Part shown: positions 8,362 to 17,300 of the stretch, one piece after another | Layout of the letters: each line of letters starts with the position of its first letter | Position numbering within the stretch: position 1 is the first letter of the stretch | Source: Clostridia bacterium | Lineage (GTDB): Bacteria; Bacillota; Clostridia; Christensenellales; Aristaeellaceae | Assembly: GCA_017527065.1 (NCBI GenBank) | Contig: JAFXQO010000057.1 | Coordinates: 1 to 34,950, forward strand | Direction of reading: 5' to 3' | Length of the DNA: 34,950 nucleotides | The notes under the pieces: model-generated | Seen by the model: the letters and a program-made list of their open reading frames with translations, nothing else | What the model was told of the DNA's origin: nothing | Databases searched by the model: none | Made by a program: the position numbers and the translations under genes

Positions 8362-8393
8362 CCCGGCGCGCCTGTCCGTTCAGGCGCGCCGGG
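8362..8393 (-). terminator. Terminator of recA
   Basis: A perfect 13-bp GC-rich stem, CCCGGCGCGCCTG (8362-8374) with CAGGCGCGCCGGG (8381-8393), loop TCCGTT, 33 bases beyond the recA stop. On the minus strand it is followed by GCGTTCTTTATG, a weak T tract. Confidence 0.75.
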
Positions 8394-8425
8394 TTAATTT
8401 CAGAAGAGGGAAAGGCTGCCGGCCC

Positions 8426-9526
8426 TCATTCCTCCCCGCCCATGCTCTCCTCGTCGTCCTCGCCGTCGCTCTCCTCCAGGTCCACCGCGATGTTGCCCGC
8501 GGTGAAGTCCTCGCGGATGCGCCGCTCGATCTCGTCGCGAATCTCCGGATGCTCCCGCAGGTACACGCGCGCGTTGTCACGCCCCTGGGCGATGCGCTCG
8601 CCGTTGTAGGAGAACCAGGAGCCGCTCTTCTGCAGCAGGTCGCGCTCCACGGCCAGGTCCAAGAGGCCGCTCTCCTTGGAGATGCCCTCGCCGTAGAGCA
8701 TGTCCACCACGCACACCCGGAAGGGCGGGGCCACCTTGTTCTTCACGATCTTGATCTTGGCGCGGTTGCCGATGACCTCCGAGCCGCTCTTGATCGGCTC
8801 GCCCTTGCGGATGTCGATGCGCACGGAGGCGTAGAATTTGAGCGCCTTGCCGCCGGTGGTGACCTCCGGGTTGCCGTACACAACGCCCACCTTCTCGCGA
8901 AGCTGGTTGATGAAGATGGCCACGGCGTTGGTCTTGGCGATGACGCCGGCGAGCTTTCTGAGGGCCTGGCTCATCAGGCGGGCCTGGAGGCCCACGTGGC
9001 TCTCGCCCATGTCGCCCTCGATCTCCTGCCGGGGCACCAGCGCGGCCACCGAGTCGATGACCACGATGTCGATGGCGCCGGAACGCACCAGCGCCTCGCA
9101 GATGTCCAGCGCCTGCTCGCCGTTGTCCGGCTGGGAGACGTACAGCTCGTCGATGTCCACGCCCAGGGCCCGGGCGTAGATGGGATCCAGCGCGTGTTCG
9201 GCGTCGATGAACGCGGCGGTGCCGCCCATCTTCTGCGCTTCGGCCACGGCCTGCAGCGCCAGCGTGGTCTTGCCGGAGGATTCCGGGCCGTAGATCTCGA
9301 TGATGCGGCCGCGGGGCAGACCGCCCACGCCCAGCGCGAAATCCAGGTGCAGGCAACCGGTGGGAATGACCTCCACCTGCATCTTGTCGGCCGCGTCGCC
9401 CAGCCTCATGACCGAGCCCTTGCCGAAGTCCTTTTCGATTTTGCTCAGCGCCATCTCCAGCGCGCGCTTGCGCTCATCGCCGAACCGCTGCATCGCGGGG
9501 TTCTTTTCGCTCTTTTTATCAGCCAT
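8426..9526 (-). CDS. recA: Recombinase RecA
   Basis: Binds single-stranded DNA, drives homologous pairing and activates SOS cleavage of LexA. The 366-aa protein has Walker A GPESSGKT at 80-87, Walker B at IDIVVIDSV (152-160), the L1/L2 DNA-binding loops around [19 protein letters not shown] and [25 protein letters not shown], and the usual acidic tail ([12 protein letters not shown]). Start ATG at 9526 has GAGGAGG about 11 bases upstream. A promoter with 17-bp spacing lies at 9565-9593. I looked for a LexA-type GAAC-N4-GTTC box around the promoter and did not find one. A Cys58-Leu-His stretch replaces the commoner GSLALD; this is a minor variation. No recX is adjacent. Confidence 0.99.
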   Translation of the reverse strand: MADKKSEKNPAMQRFGDERKRALEMALSKIEKDFGKGSVMRLGDAADKMQVEVIPTGCLHLDFALGVGGLPRGRIIEIYGPESSGKTTLALQAVAEAQKMGGTAAFIDAEHALDPIYARALGVDIDELYVSQPDNGEQALDICEALVRSGAIDIVVIDSVAALVPRQEIEGDMGESHVGLQARLMSQALRKLAGVIAKTNAVAIFINQLREKVGVVYGNPEVTTGGKALKFYASVRIDIRKGEPIKSGSEVIGNRAKIKIVKNKVAPPFRVCVVDMLYGEGISKESGLLDLAVERDLLQKSGSWFSYNGERIAQGRDNARVYLREHPEIRDEIERRIREDFTAGNIAVDLEESDGEDDEESMGGEE

Positions 9527-9564
9527 GGGTGAGAGTGCCTCCTCGTGTGTATTTCAATGGACTC

Positions 9565-9593
9565 ATTATACAATGCTTTGCCGCCTCTGGCAA
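9565..9593 (-). promoter_or_regulatory. Promoter of recA
   Basis: On the minus strand TTGCCA (9593-9588), 17-base spacer, TATAAT (9570-9565), about 40 bases before the recA start. Confidence 0.75.
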
Positions 9594-9681
9594 GCGTTCT
9601 CGCCATCAATTTACCTGGTGTTCGGCAGAAAAACGCCCGCAGCCGTTGAAGAGTCGCTTTTCAAAACGAACACAGGAAGCG

Positions 9682-10005
9682 CTACGCCCGCGCGCCCTTC
9701 GGCGCAATGGCGAAGGTCTTGAGCAGCTCCTCGTCCGAGCGAAAGACGAGGAAGCCCCCGCTGCTTTTATCCTGCCGGCCCAGCACCAGGTAGTCGAGGC
9801 TGGCGTCGAACTCGGTGGCCAGCCGGACCAGCAGGGCAAGCGGCGGCTTCTTGCGGCCGCACTCGATGTTGCTCAGATGCGAGACGCTGACCTCCAGCCG
9901 CTCCGCGAACTGCTCCAGCGAGTAGCCGTACTGGATGCGCACGTCCCTGATGCGCAGGCCCACGAGCAGGGCCTCGCGGTCGGTTTCCTTTCCGGATGAA
10001 GCCAT
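9682..10005 (-). CDS. XRE-family helix-turn-helix regulator
   Basis: A small transcriptional regulator of 107 aa. An N-terminal Cro/CI-type HTH is visible in LRIRDVRIQYGYSLEQFAERLEV followed by the recognition-helix region SVSHLSNIECGRKKPPLALLVRLATEF. The remainder (DASLDYLVLGRQDKSSGG...) is short, with no second domain recognised. I choose the ATG at 10005 because AAGGAG lies nine bases upstream; an ATG at 10038 would place the Shine-Dalgarno inside the gene. It lies between rpmB and recA on the same strand, but rpmB ends in a terminator just upstream and I see no own promoter, so it may rely on read-through. Targets unknown. Confidence 0.85.
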   Translation of the reverse strand: MASSGKETDREALLVGLRIRDVRIQYGYSLEQFAERLEVSVSHLSNIECGRKKPPLALLVRLATEFDASLDYLVLGRQDKSSGGFLVFRSDEELLKTFAIAPKGARA

Positions 10006-10044
10006 TTCGATCTTCTCCTTCCTCCCGGCATGGCGCATAACGAA

Positions 10045-10074
10045 AGGAGACGCGGCGAAAATGCCGCGTCTCCT
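10045..10074 (-). terminator. Terminator of rpmB
   Basis: A 12-bp stem, AGGAGACGCGGC (10045-10056) with GCCGCGTCTCCT (10063-10074), loop GAAAAT; on the minus strand it is followed by TTCGTTATG. It lies 23 bases after the rpmB stop. Confidence 0.8.
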
Positions 10075-10096
10075 GCCGATTCATTCCCTTGGAGCG

Positions 10097-10285
10097 TCAG
10101 ACACGTTCCACTTTGCCACTGCGCAGACAACGGGTGCACACATACATGCGGGTCGGCGTTCCGTTCACGTTCACGCGGACACGCTGCGTATTCGGCGCCC
10201 AGGTACGGCGAGTTTTATGATTGGAATGACTCACGTTGTTGCCAGAGACAACGCCCTTGTGACAAACCTCACAAAACTTTCCCAT
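10097..10285 (-). CDS. rpmB: 50S ribosomal protein L28 (zinc-ribbon form)
   Basis: Ribosomal large subunit protein of 62 aa. The sequence [21 protein letters not shown], then [15 protein letters not shown], is typical of bacterial L28. Two CxxC pairs, FCEVC near the start and VCTRC near the end, make this the zinc-binding (C+) paralog type. Such genomes sometimes carry a second, zinc-free copy that is induced on zinc limitation; none is visible here. AAAGGAGGTG lies eight bases before the ATG. Own promoter at 10327-10355 and own terminator, so monocistronic. Confidence 0.97.
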   Translation of the reverse strand: MGKFCEVCHKGVVSGNNVSHSNHKTRRTWAPNTQRVRVNVNGTPTRMYVCTRCLRSGKVERV

Positions 10286-10326
10286 CGATCACACCTCCTT
10301 TAGGCGTTCACATCAAAACAAGAGGT

Positions 10327-10355
10327 ATTGTACCAGCTTTTTTCCCTCTTTGCAA
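10327..10355 (-). promoter_or_regulatory. Promoter of rpmB
   Basis: On the minus strand TTGCAA (10355-10350), 17-base spacer, TACAAT (10332-10327), followed by a 40-base leader. Confidence 0.75.
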
Positions 10356-10469
10356 GTGTTTTATGTGAATTTATCGGAATATCTGAAAAATTTGTGACAT
10401 TTCGGGGCCGTTTAATGGGAAAATATCGGACGGGACACAATTTCTTATCCTTGTTTTATTTCAATTCGC

Positions 10470-10498
10470 TTGCATCAGGCGGCGCTGTAAGGTATACT
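10470..10498 (+). promoter_or_regulatory. Promoter of the asp23-fakA unit
   Basis: TTGCAT (10470-10475), 17-base spacer, TATACT (10493-10498), about 44 bases before the chosen start. It diverges from the rpmB promoter across about 120 bases of AT-richer DNA. Confidence 0.7.
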
Positions 10499-10541
10499 AT
10501 ACGTAGCATAGGGACATTATCCTCGAATGGAGGTTACGCGT

Positions 10542-10892
10542 ATGGACTGCAGATTTACCACGGAACTGGGAACCGTTACTGTCAACGAAGACGTTTTGCT
10601 GAAGGTCGCGGGCTATTCGGCCCTCGAATGCTACGGCATCGTCGGGATGGCGGCCAAGCGGACGACGGACGGCCTGGTACAGCTGCTGGGCCGTGAGAAT
10701 CTCGGCCGGGGCGTTCGCATCCGCCCCGCCACCGATTCCGTCAACGTTGATCTTTTCATCATCGTCGAATACGGCATTTCGATCAGCGCGGTGGCCGCCA
10801 CGATCATCGACACGGTCAAATACAAGATCGAGCACCTGACCGGCATCAAAGTGGACAAGGTCAGCGTGTCCGTAGAGGATATCCGCGTCTGA
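10542..10892 (+). CDS. Asp23/Gls24 family envelope stress protein
   Basis: A 116-aa Asp23/Gls24 (YloU-like) protein. Family features: TELGTVTVNEDVLLKVAGYSALECYGIVGMA, the central glycine-rich turn, NVDLFIIVEYGISISAVAATI, then VKYKIEHLTGIKVDKVSVSVEDIRV. In Bacillota these proteins sit at the membrane and relate to envelope homeostasis; the exact role is not settled. Start ATG 10542 follows GGAGG with good spacing; an in-frame ATG at 10527 overlaps that Shine-Dalgarno and is unlikely. The pairing with the DAK2-domain gene 36 bases downstream is a widely conserved Bacillota arrangement (yloU-yloV in Bacillus). Confidence 0.92.
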   Translation: MDCRFTTELGTVTVNEDVLLKVAGYSALECYGIVGMAAKRTTDGLVQLLGRENLGRGVRIRPATDSVNVDLFIIVEYGISISAVAATIIDTVKYKIEHLTGIKVDKVSVSVEDIRV

Positions 10893-10928
10893 TTTCCCGT
10901 CAGATGCCCGGATTGGAGGGAATGAAAA

Positions 10929-12590
10929 TTGCCTATTACGACGATTGACGGGCTGATGCTCAAGGAGATGTTTCTCTCCGGCGCCGCGTTGCTGGACAGG
11001 AACCGTCAGGCCGTCGATGCTTTGAACGTATTCCCCGTGCCCGACGGCGACACGGGCACCAATATGTCGCAGACCATCCTGTCCGCCGTGAAGGAACTGG
11101 GCAGCCGCTCCTTCAGCGGGGCGGGCGACGTGGCCGCGGGCGCCGCGAAGGGCGCGCTCAAAGGGGCGCGCGGCAACTCCGGCGTCATACTGAGCCAGAT
11201 CCTCAGGGGCTTTTCCAAGGCGCTGGACGGCGCCGACCTCATGGACGCCGCGCTGCTCACCAAGGCCCTGCGCCTGGGCGCGGACACCGCCTACAAGGCC
11301 GTGATGAAGCCCAAGGAGGGCACCATCCTCACCGTCATCCGCGTGATCGCGGAGGAGGTGGAGCGGGCGTCCGCCAGGACGAACGATCTGGACGCCCTCA
11401 CAAAGGTCATCATCGAGCAGGGCGACCTGATCCTGCGCCGCACGCCGGACATGCTGCCGGTGCTGAAGCAGGCCGGCGTGGTCGATTCCGGCGGCAAGGG
11501 CCTGATGGTGTTCTTCACCGGCTTCCGCGCCGCGCTGATGGGCGAGCCCGTCGACACCGAGTCCACCGTGGAGGCCACCGCGCCCCAGCCCCTGCCCGGC
11601 GACTACGTGGACGACCACAGCAAGCTGGAGGAAATCACCTACGCCTACTGCACGGAGTTCATCGTATCGCATCCGCGGCCGGACATGAAGGACACCGAAG
11701 TGGGCCGCCTGCGCAAGCGCCTGGAGCGCATCGGCGACTGCGTGGTGGTGGTGGGCGATCTGGAGATCGTGAAGGTCCACGTGCATACCAACGAGCCGGG
11801 CAAGGCGCTTCAAATGGCGCTGGAGCTGGGCGAGCTGGACAACATCAAGATCGACAACATGCTGGAGGAATTCCGCGAGCGGCAGGCCGAGCGCGCCAAA
11901 AAGGCGGAGGAAGCCGCCGCGGCCGAGCCGAACAAGCCCTTCGGCCTGGTGGCCGTGGCGCTGGGCGAGGGCATCTCGACCATCTTCCACGACCTGGGCG
12001 TCGACAAGGTGGTCGACGGCGGCCAGACGATGAACCCCAGCACGGACGACCTTTTGCAGGCCATCGAATCCATCCGGGCGGACGAGGTGTTCGTGCTGCC
12101 CAACAACTCGAACATCATCCTGGCGGCGCAGCAGGCGGCCCAGCTGGCGGACAGGAAGGTATGGGTGGTGCCCACGAAGTCGGTGCCGATGGGCGTTTCC
12201 GCGGCGGTGGCGTTCATGGGCGACGTGAGCGGCGAGGAGAACTTCGAGGCCATGCAGGAAGCCGCCTCCCGCGTGCACACCGCCTCCATCACCTACGCCG
12301 TGCGCGACACCAGCTTCGACGGCTACGACATCCACGAGGGCGACATCATGGGCCTGATCGACAACAAGCTCAGCTGCGTGGGCAGCAACGTGGCCGAGGT
12401 GGCGAAGGAAGTGCTCGCCGCCATGGTGACCGATGAATCCGAGCTGATCACCATGTTCTACGGGCAGGACGTGACCCCCGCGGACGCCGAGGCGCTGCAG
12501 GGCGATCTGGAAAGCCTCTACGACGCCTGCGACATCACCCTCTACGAGGGCGGGCAGCCGCTGTACTTTTACATTATTTCTGTGGAATAA
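10929..12590 (+). CDS. fakA: Fatty acid kinase catalytic subunit, FakA/YloV-like DAK2 protein
   Basis: Likely phosphorylates fatty acids bound to a FakB (DegV-family) partner, feeding exogenous acyl chains into phospholipid synthesis. The N-terminal DAK2 kinase domain shows NVFPVPDGDTGTNM (33-46) for ATP-Mg and GNSGVILSQ (82-90). The middle domain has Cys242 (YCTEF) and His285/His287 (VHVHTNEPG), matching the zinc site described for S. aureus FakA. The C-terminal EDD-like region has PNNSNIILAAQQAA and TKSVPMGVSA. 553 aa is the family's normal length. Start is a TTG at 10929 with GGAGGG upstream; the nearer ATG at 10922 is out of frame. No fakB gene lies in the window. The TTG start may moderate expression relative to the asp23-like gene. 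Confidence 0.92.
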   Translation: MPITTIDGLMLKEMFLSGAALLDRNRQAVDALNVFPVPDGDTGTNMSQTILSAVKELGSRSFSGAGDVAAGAAKGALKGARGNSGVILSQILRGFSKALDGADLMDAALLTKALRLGADTAYKAVMKPKEGTILTVIRVIAEEVERASARTNDLDALTKVIIEQGDLILRRTPDMLPVLKQAGVVDSGGKGLMVFFTGFRAALMGEPVDTESTVEATAPQPLPGDYVDDHSKLEEITYAYCTEFIVSHPRPDMKDTEVGRLRKRLERIGDCVVVVGDLEIVKVHVHTNEPGKALQMALELGELDNIKIDNMLEEFRERQAERAKKAEEAAAAEPNKPFGLVAVALGEGISTIFHDLGVDKVVDGGQTMNPSTDDLLQAIESIRADEVFVLPNNSNIILAAQQAAQLADRKVWVVPTKSVPMGVSAAVAFMGDVSGEENFEAMQEAASRVHTASITYAVRDTSFDGYDIHEGDIMGLIDNKLSCVGSNVAEVAKEVLAAMVTDESELITMFYGQDVTPADAEALQGDLESLYDACDITLYEGGQPLYFYIISVE

Positions 12591-12609
12591 AACAGCATAC
12601 AACGAAACC

Positions 12610-12637
12610 CGCCCGCCCGGCCAGCGCCGGGCGGGCG
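12610..12637. terminator. GC-rich hairpin between convergent fakA and NUDIX genes
   Basis: An 11-bp stem, CGCCCGCCCGG (12610-12620) with CCGGGCGGGCG (12627-12637). No T tract on either side, so termination in either direction is inferred from its position only. Confidence 0.5.
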
Positions 12638-12653
12638 ATCCGCATATATCCCA

Positions 12654-13166
12654 TTATTCTCCCCTGATCATCTTCATCAGCCGCGCCCGCACGAAGGGCC
12701 AGCGCTCTCCCGCGGGGCGCGCGCCGAAGGGCTGCGCCACCATTTCATCCAGCTTTTCGGGCGTCACGTACATGGCGTCGACCGTCTCGCCGGGCTGGAA
12801 CGAGAGGCCGGAAAGCAGCACGTCGCGGCGGAGGATGTAGGTGAACAGGTGCGTGTGATACGCCAGCCGGTAGGCGAAGGCGCGCAGCTCCTCCGGCCCG
12901 GCGACGATGCCCGTCTCCTCGCGCAGCTCGCGCATCGCGCCCTCGGCGGCGCTCTCCCCGGCCAGCACCGAGCCGCAGGTGTTCTCCCATTCGTTCGGCA
13001 GGGCGCGCTTTTCCGGCGCGCGCAGGGTGAGCAGAATCTCGTTTCGCGCGTTGACGACCCACACGTCCACGCCCAGGTGGTATTCTCCCTCCGGCATGGG
13101 GTCGCCGCGCCGGTGGGTGCGGCCCAGCGGGCGGAGGTTCACGTCGTACAGATCCCAGTATTCCAT
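12654..13166 (-). CDS. NUDIX hydrolase
   Basis: Cleaves a nucleoside diphosphate linked to some other moiety; the substrate cannot be told. The perfect NUDIX box G-x5-E-x7-RELREETGI spans residues 65-87 (GSVLAGES...MRELREETG). The fold resembles the IPP isomerase-like branch (EYWDLYDVN, HLGVDVWVVNARNEILLTLRAP, WENTCGS). 170 aa from the ATG at 13166, with GGAGGG nine bases upstream. Its start overlaps the stop of the HD gene by one base (TGATG), so translation is coupled. A pairing of an HD nucleotidase and a NUDIX hydrolase suggests nucleotide-pool housekeeping. Confidence 0.93.
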   Translation of the reverse strand: MEYWDLYDVNLRPLGRTHRRGDPMPEGEYHLGVDVWVVNARNEILLTLRAPEKRALPNEWENTCGSVLAGESAAEGAMRELREETGIVAGPEELRAFAYRLAYHTHLFTYILRRDVLLSGLSFQPGETVDAMYVTPEKLDEMVAQPFGARPAGERWPFVRARLMKMIRGE

Positions 13167-13741
13167 CAGCTTTGTCCCTCCGTGCGGATTTTTTCGAGGG
13201 TCACGCCGTCGACGGCGGCCTTGAGTGATGTGAGGTACGGTGAGAAGGCGACCTCCTCCCGGCCGTGGGTCAGCTGGAGGTCGTATTCCAGCGGCAGCCA
13301 GGTGGCAATGTCCGACTCGTTGTGGGATATGACCGCCTCCAGCTTGTCCAGCGCCTTGTAGAGCCTGGCCTCGCGGGTTTCCTGCGCCTCCATCTCGGTC
13401 CAGAGGGCGAGCCATTCGCCCCGCTGCGGCTCGGGGAAGCCGCCTATCCAGCGGGTGAGGACGTCCGCCTCGGCCCGGTCGTCGGCCGCGCTCTTGAGGA
13501 AGGTGGGAATATCGCCGGTGAAGGCCTCGCCCAGGTCGTGGATGAGGGCCATGCGGATCACGCGGTTCATGTCCAGATCCTGAAATTCCGGCTCGCCCGA
13601 GAGCAGCATGGCCGCGAGGGCCAGCCGCCAGCAGTGTTCGGCCACGCTTTCCCGGCGGCCCGGCTCGGTGAAGCAGTGGCGCGGGCTGGTCTTGAGCCGG
13701 GCGGCGACGGCGAGGATGTCGATGAGTTCCTTCGATGTCAC
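13166..13741 (-). CDS. HD-domain 5'-deoxynucleotidase, YfbR-like
   Basis: A 191-aa HD phosphohydrolase. The residues known from E. coli YfbR are in place: Arg21-His22, His36 (SVAEHCW), His68-Asp69 (LIHDLGEAFTGDIPT), Glu72, and Asp132 (ALDKLEAV). YfbR dephosphorylates deoxyribonucleoside 5'-monophosphates; the same is inferred here. Start is GTG at 13741 with GGAGGG eight bases upstream. A TATAAT with weak -35 lies upstream at 13774-13802. It leads the two-gene unit with the NUDIX hydrolase. Confidence 0.88.
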   Translation of the reverse strand: MTSKELIDILAVAARLKTSPRHCFTEPGRRESVAEHCWRLALAAMLLSGEPEFQDLDMNRVIRMALIHDLGEAFTGDIPTFLKSAADDRAEADVLTRWIGGFPEPQRGEWLALWTEMEAQETREARLYKALDKLEAVISHNESDIATWLPLEYDLQLTHGREEVAFSPYLTSLKAAVDGVTLEKIRTEGQS

Positions 13742-13773
13742 GGGGCGTCCCTCCCTGTGTGTTCGCTGGGTTT

Positions 13774-13802
13774 ATTATACAGGCTCCGGGGGCGGAAGTA
13801 AA
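13774..13802 (-). promoter_or_regulatory. Probable promoter of the HD-NUDIX unit
   Basis: On the minus strand TTTACT (13802-13797), 17-base spacer, perfect TATAAT (13779-13774), about 33 bases before the GTG start. Confidence 0.6.
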
Positions 13803-13856
13803 GGGAAAAACGCCGCCGCGCGGGAGGGAAAAGCCGCGGGGCGCGGCGAATGGCGC

Positions 13857-13885
13857 TTGCGGGGGGAGGGGTGGTATGGTATAAT
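13857..13885 (+). promoter_or_regulatory. Probable promoter ahead of the BspA fragment and lhr
   Basis: TTGCGG (13857-13862), 17-base spacer, TATAAT (13880-13885). Transcription would start near 13892, before a good Shine-Dalgarno (GGAGGGAGAG, 13914-13923) and an ATG at 13929. Confidence 0.6.
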
Positions 13886-13927
13886 TCTCTTCGTGAAAGG
13901 GACGATCAACCGGAGGGAGAGCGGAAA

Positions 13928-14314
13928 TATGAAGAAGGTATCCCGACAATCCACTGTTACAAAGATTCCGACGCCGAAGCCTGGGCGACTGCGAACGACT
14001 ACCCCATTGTCTACCTCGACGACGAAGAAGAAAAGACCGTCATAACCCTCCCCTCCTCCGCCGCCCGCATCGAGTCCGAAGCCTTCGCCTCCACCGCCGC
14101 CGACGTCTACGAGCTCCCCGCCACCGTCTCCTGCATCGGCCCCCGCGCCTTCGCGAATCTCAAAAACGCCGCGCTGGTGAAAATCCCCGTTTCGGAGGCC
14201 ATCGACATCGACGACACCGCCTTCGCGGACAGCACTGTCACCATCGAATGCCCCTCCGGCAGTCCCGTCGAGGCCTGGGCCCGGGCGAAGGGGATTCCCA
14301 CGGTCAACCCGTAA
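13928..14314 (+). pseudogene. BspA-type leucine-rich-repeat fragment with a disrupted start
   Basis: The frame from about 13928 to the stop at 14312-14314 reads as real protein: CYKDSDAEAWATANDYPIVYLD, then LPSSAARIESEAFAS, LPATVSCIGPRAFANL and CPSGSPVEAWARAKGIP. This is the pattern of BspA/LRR_5 surface repeats, whose C-termini carry such S-x-AEAWA-x-A-x-G blocks. However, the well-placed ATG (13929) with its Shine-Dalgarno is in another frame and leads to 38 unrelated codons ending at 14045. The only in-frame ATG (13850) lies upstream of the predicted promoter's start site. So this looks like a frameshifted or truncated remnant of a larger secreted protein. Alternatively the promoter is spurious and a 154-aa protein starts at 13850. 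It sits 33 bases before lhr. Confidence 0.55.
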
Positions 14315-14347
14315 CCACCCGCAGAAACGCATATTGGAGGCCCGCCC

Positions 14348-17300
14348 ATGCACGCAGACTGGCGCACATATTTCCACGAGAGCACCGCGGACTGGTTCGA
14401 GGCTGCCGTGGGCGAGCCCACCGCCGTGCAGCGGGCGGGCTGGCCGGCCATCGCGCAGGGCGGTCCCGTGCTCATCAGCGCGCCCACCGGCACCGGCAAG
14501 ACGCTCACCGCCTTCCTCATGCTCATCGACCGGCTGAACGCCCTGGCGCGGGCGGGAAAGCTGGAGGAGCGGGTGTACGCCGTTTACATTTCTCCCCTCA
14601 AGGCGCTGGGCAACGACATCCGCGAGAACCTCACCCGGCCCATCGAGGGCCTCGGCGCGCCGCTGCGCGTGGCCGTGCGCAACGGCGACACGCCTTCCTC
14701 CGAGCGGCAGAAAATGCTCCGCCACCCGCCCCACATACTCATCACCACCCCCGAGTCCATCTACCTGCTGCTCACCACCGCCAACGGCCAGCGCATGATC
14801 GGCACAGCGGACACCGTGATCGTGGACGAGCTGCACGCCATACTCAACAGCAAGCGCGGCACGCACCTGCTGCTCTCCCTCGCCCGGCTGGACGCGATCT
14901 CCGGCCGGCCGGCGCAGCGCATCGGCCTGTCGGCCACCATCCGCCCGCTGGCGCTGGCCGCGGATTTCCTCGGCGGGCCGGACACGGCCGTCGTCGCGCC
15001 GCAGATCGAGAAGAAGACAGACGTGCGCGTGCTCGCCGCCGCGCCGGGCCTCGACCCGCTGCCGGAGCATTCCGTGTGGCCCGAGATCTGCCGCGCGGTG
15101 TACGAGGCCGCCCAGGCCGGGCGCACGGTGCTCGTGTTCTGCGAGGGCCGCGCCACGGCGGAAAAGGTGGCCGCCGGCGTCAACGCGCTGGGCGGCGAGG
15201 GCTACGCCCGCTCGCATCATGGCAGCGTGGCCAAGGAGCAGCGCCTGGAGGCCGAACGCGCCCTCAAGGCGGGCCGGCTCAAGGTGCTCTGCGCCACGTC
15301 GTCCATGGAGCTGGGCATCGACGTGGGCGAGATCGACCTGGTGATCCAGGTGGGCTGCCCGCAGCGCGTCGCCTCGGCGGTGCAGCGGCTGGGCCGGGCG
15401 GGCCACAGGCCGGGGGCGGTCAGCGCCATGCGGTTCTATCCCCGCATGAAGCAGGAAATGCTGCTGGCCGCCATGACCACTGAGGCCATGAGGCGCGGCG
15501 CGATCGAAAAGCTGGAGCCGCCCACCCTCTGCCTGGACATTCTCGCCCAGCACCTGGTGTCCATGGCCGCCGCGGGGGACTATACCGTCGACGAGGCCCT
15601 CGCCCTCGCCCGAACCTGCGCGCCCTATCGCGGCCTCTCGCGGGAGACGCTGGAGGCCGTGCTGCGCATGCTTTCCGGCGACGGCGAGCACGACGACGAC
15701 CGGCCCGTCTCCCCCCGCGTGCATTACGACCGCATCCACGGCACGGTGGCCGGCGGGGCGTACTCGCGCATGCTGGCCCTCGCCTCCGGCGGCACCATCC
15801 CGGACCGAGGCATGTACGCCGTGTACCTGGAGGACGGCGTCACGCGGCTGGGGGAACTGGAAGAGGAGTTCGTGTTCGAGGCCAGGCTGGGCGACAAGTT
15901 CTTCCTGGGAGCCTTCGCCTGGCGCATCGTGGAAATCACGCGGGACCGGGTGATCGTGCGGGCCGCGTCGGGCGAGGGCGCCCAGTCCCCCTTCTGGCGT
16001 GGCGACGGCCTGGGCCGCGGCTACGAGACGGGCGCGCTGTTCGGCGAACTGCTGCGCGGCTTTGAGGAGGCGCACCACGAGGGCCGCCTCCTGCGCCGCC
16101 TGACCGAACTGACCGGCGACCGGGACGCCGCCGAAACCATCGCCTCGTACCTGCGGCAGCAGATCGAGGCCGCCGGCTGCCTGGCGACCGACCACACGCT
16201 GGTTCAGGAATACTTCGAGGACCAGTCCGGCGAACACCAGATGATGCTGCACTGTCCCTACGGCGGGCGGGTCAACCAGGGGCTGGCCGTGCTGCTGCGG
16301 GCGGCGGCCGCGGCCCGCACGGGAGGCGACGTTCGCGTGTGGTACGACGACGACGGCGTGCTGCTGCACGTGACCGGCGACGCCGTACCCCCTGGCCTTC
16401 TGGAATCCCTCGATCCCGACGCGGCCCGGGATGTGCTCCGCCGCGAAGCCCCCGGCACGGCTCAGTTCACCATTTCCTTCCGCTATAATATGGATCGCGC
16501 GTTGATGATGGGCGTGCGGTCCGGCGGACGCGTGCCCCTGTGGGTGCAGCGCATGCGGGGCGCGGAGGCGCTGGCCCGCGCCAGCGCGCATCCCGACCAC
16601 CCGATCCTCGCGGAAACCGCCCGAGACGTCCTGGAGCGCGCCATAGACGCCGAGTCCCTCACGAGGCTTCTTCGCGACATCCGCGCCGGGCGGGTGCGCC
16701 TGGTGGAGCGCCGCGGCGGCAGCCGCCCCTCGCCCATGACCCTATCCCTCCGCCGCCAGGTGGAGGCGGAGATGATGTACGACTACGCCCCCACCCCCGA
16801 GGCGGCCCGGGCGGTGCGCCTCCCGGCGGAGGACCGGCCCGTCATCCGGCCGGAGGAGGAACACCTGGCGGAGGCCGCTTCCGGCGTGAAGCCGCCGGAC
16901 AGCGCCGAAAAGCTGCATGAAAAGCTGATGATCGAGGGCGATCTCACCGCCGGGGAAACGGACGCGCCCTTCGAGTGGATGAGCGCGCTGTTGGACGCCG
17001 GGCGGGCGCTTTATATCGAGCCGGGTCTGTGGATCGCCGCCGAGCAGGAGACACTTTACGACGCCGCGCTCAGGGAGGGCGACGGGGAGGCGCTGCGCCG
17101 GGTGCTGCGCCGGTGTCTGCGCTATCGCGGCGCGCAGGAGGTCGCCTCGCTTTCCGAGCGCTACGACCTGGCCGGGGCCCGAATCGCCGCCGCGCTGGAG
17201 GCGCTGGTCCGGGAAGGGGCCGTCGTCCGGGAGGACGGGCTGTTCATCCACGCCGAGGTGTACCGCCGCGCCCAGCGCCTCACCCTGACCGCCCGCCGCC

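Noticed and set aside
8426-9600. Possible LexA box at GTTCTCGCC or GTGTTCGG upstream of recA
   Set aside because: Only single half-sites; no matching GAAC partner at the needed spacing.
13775-16600. A 941-codon open frame on the minus strand opposite lhr
   Set aside because: It arises from high GC and codon bias of lhr on the other strand; its translation is Arg/Gly/His-rich with no domain, and it runs across a promoter, the BspA fragment and the intergenic region. The same applies to long antisense frames over fakA (10497-12602), recA (8549-9532) and the dehydratase (21794-24073).
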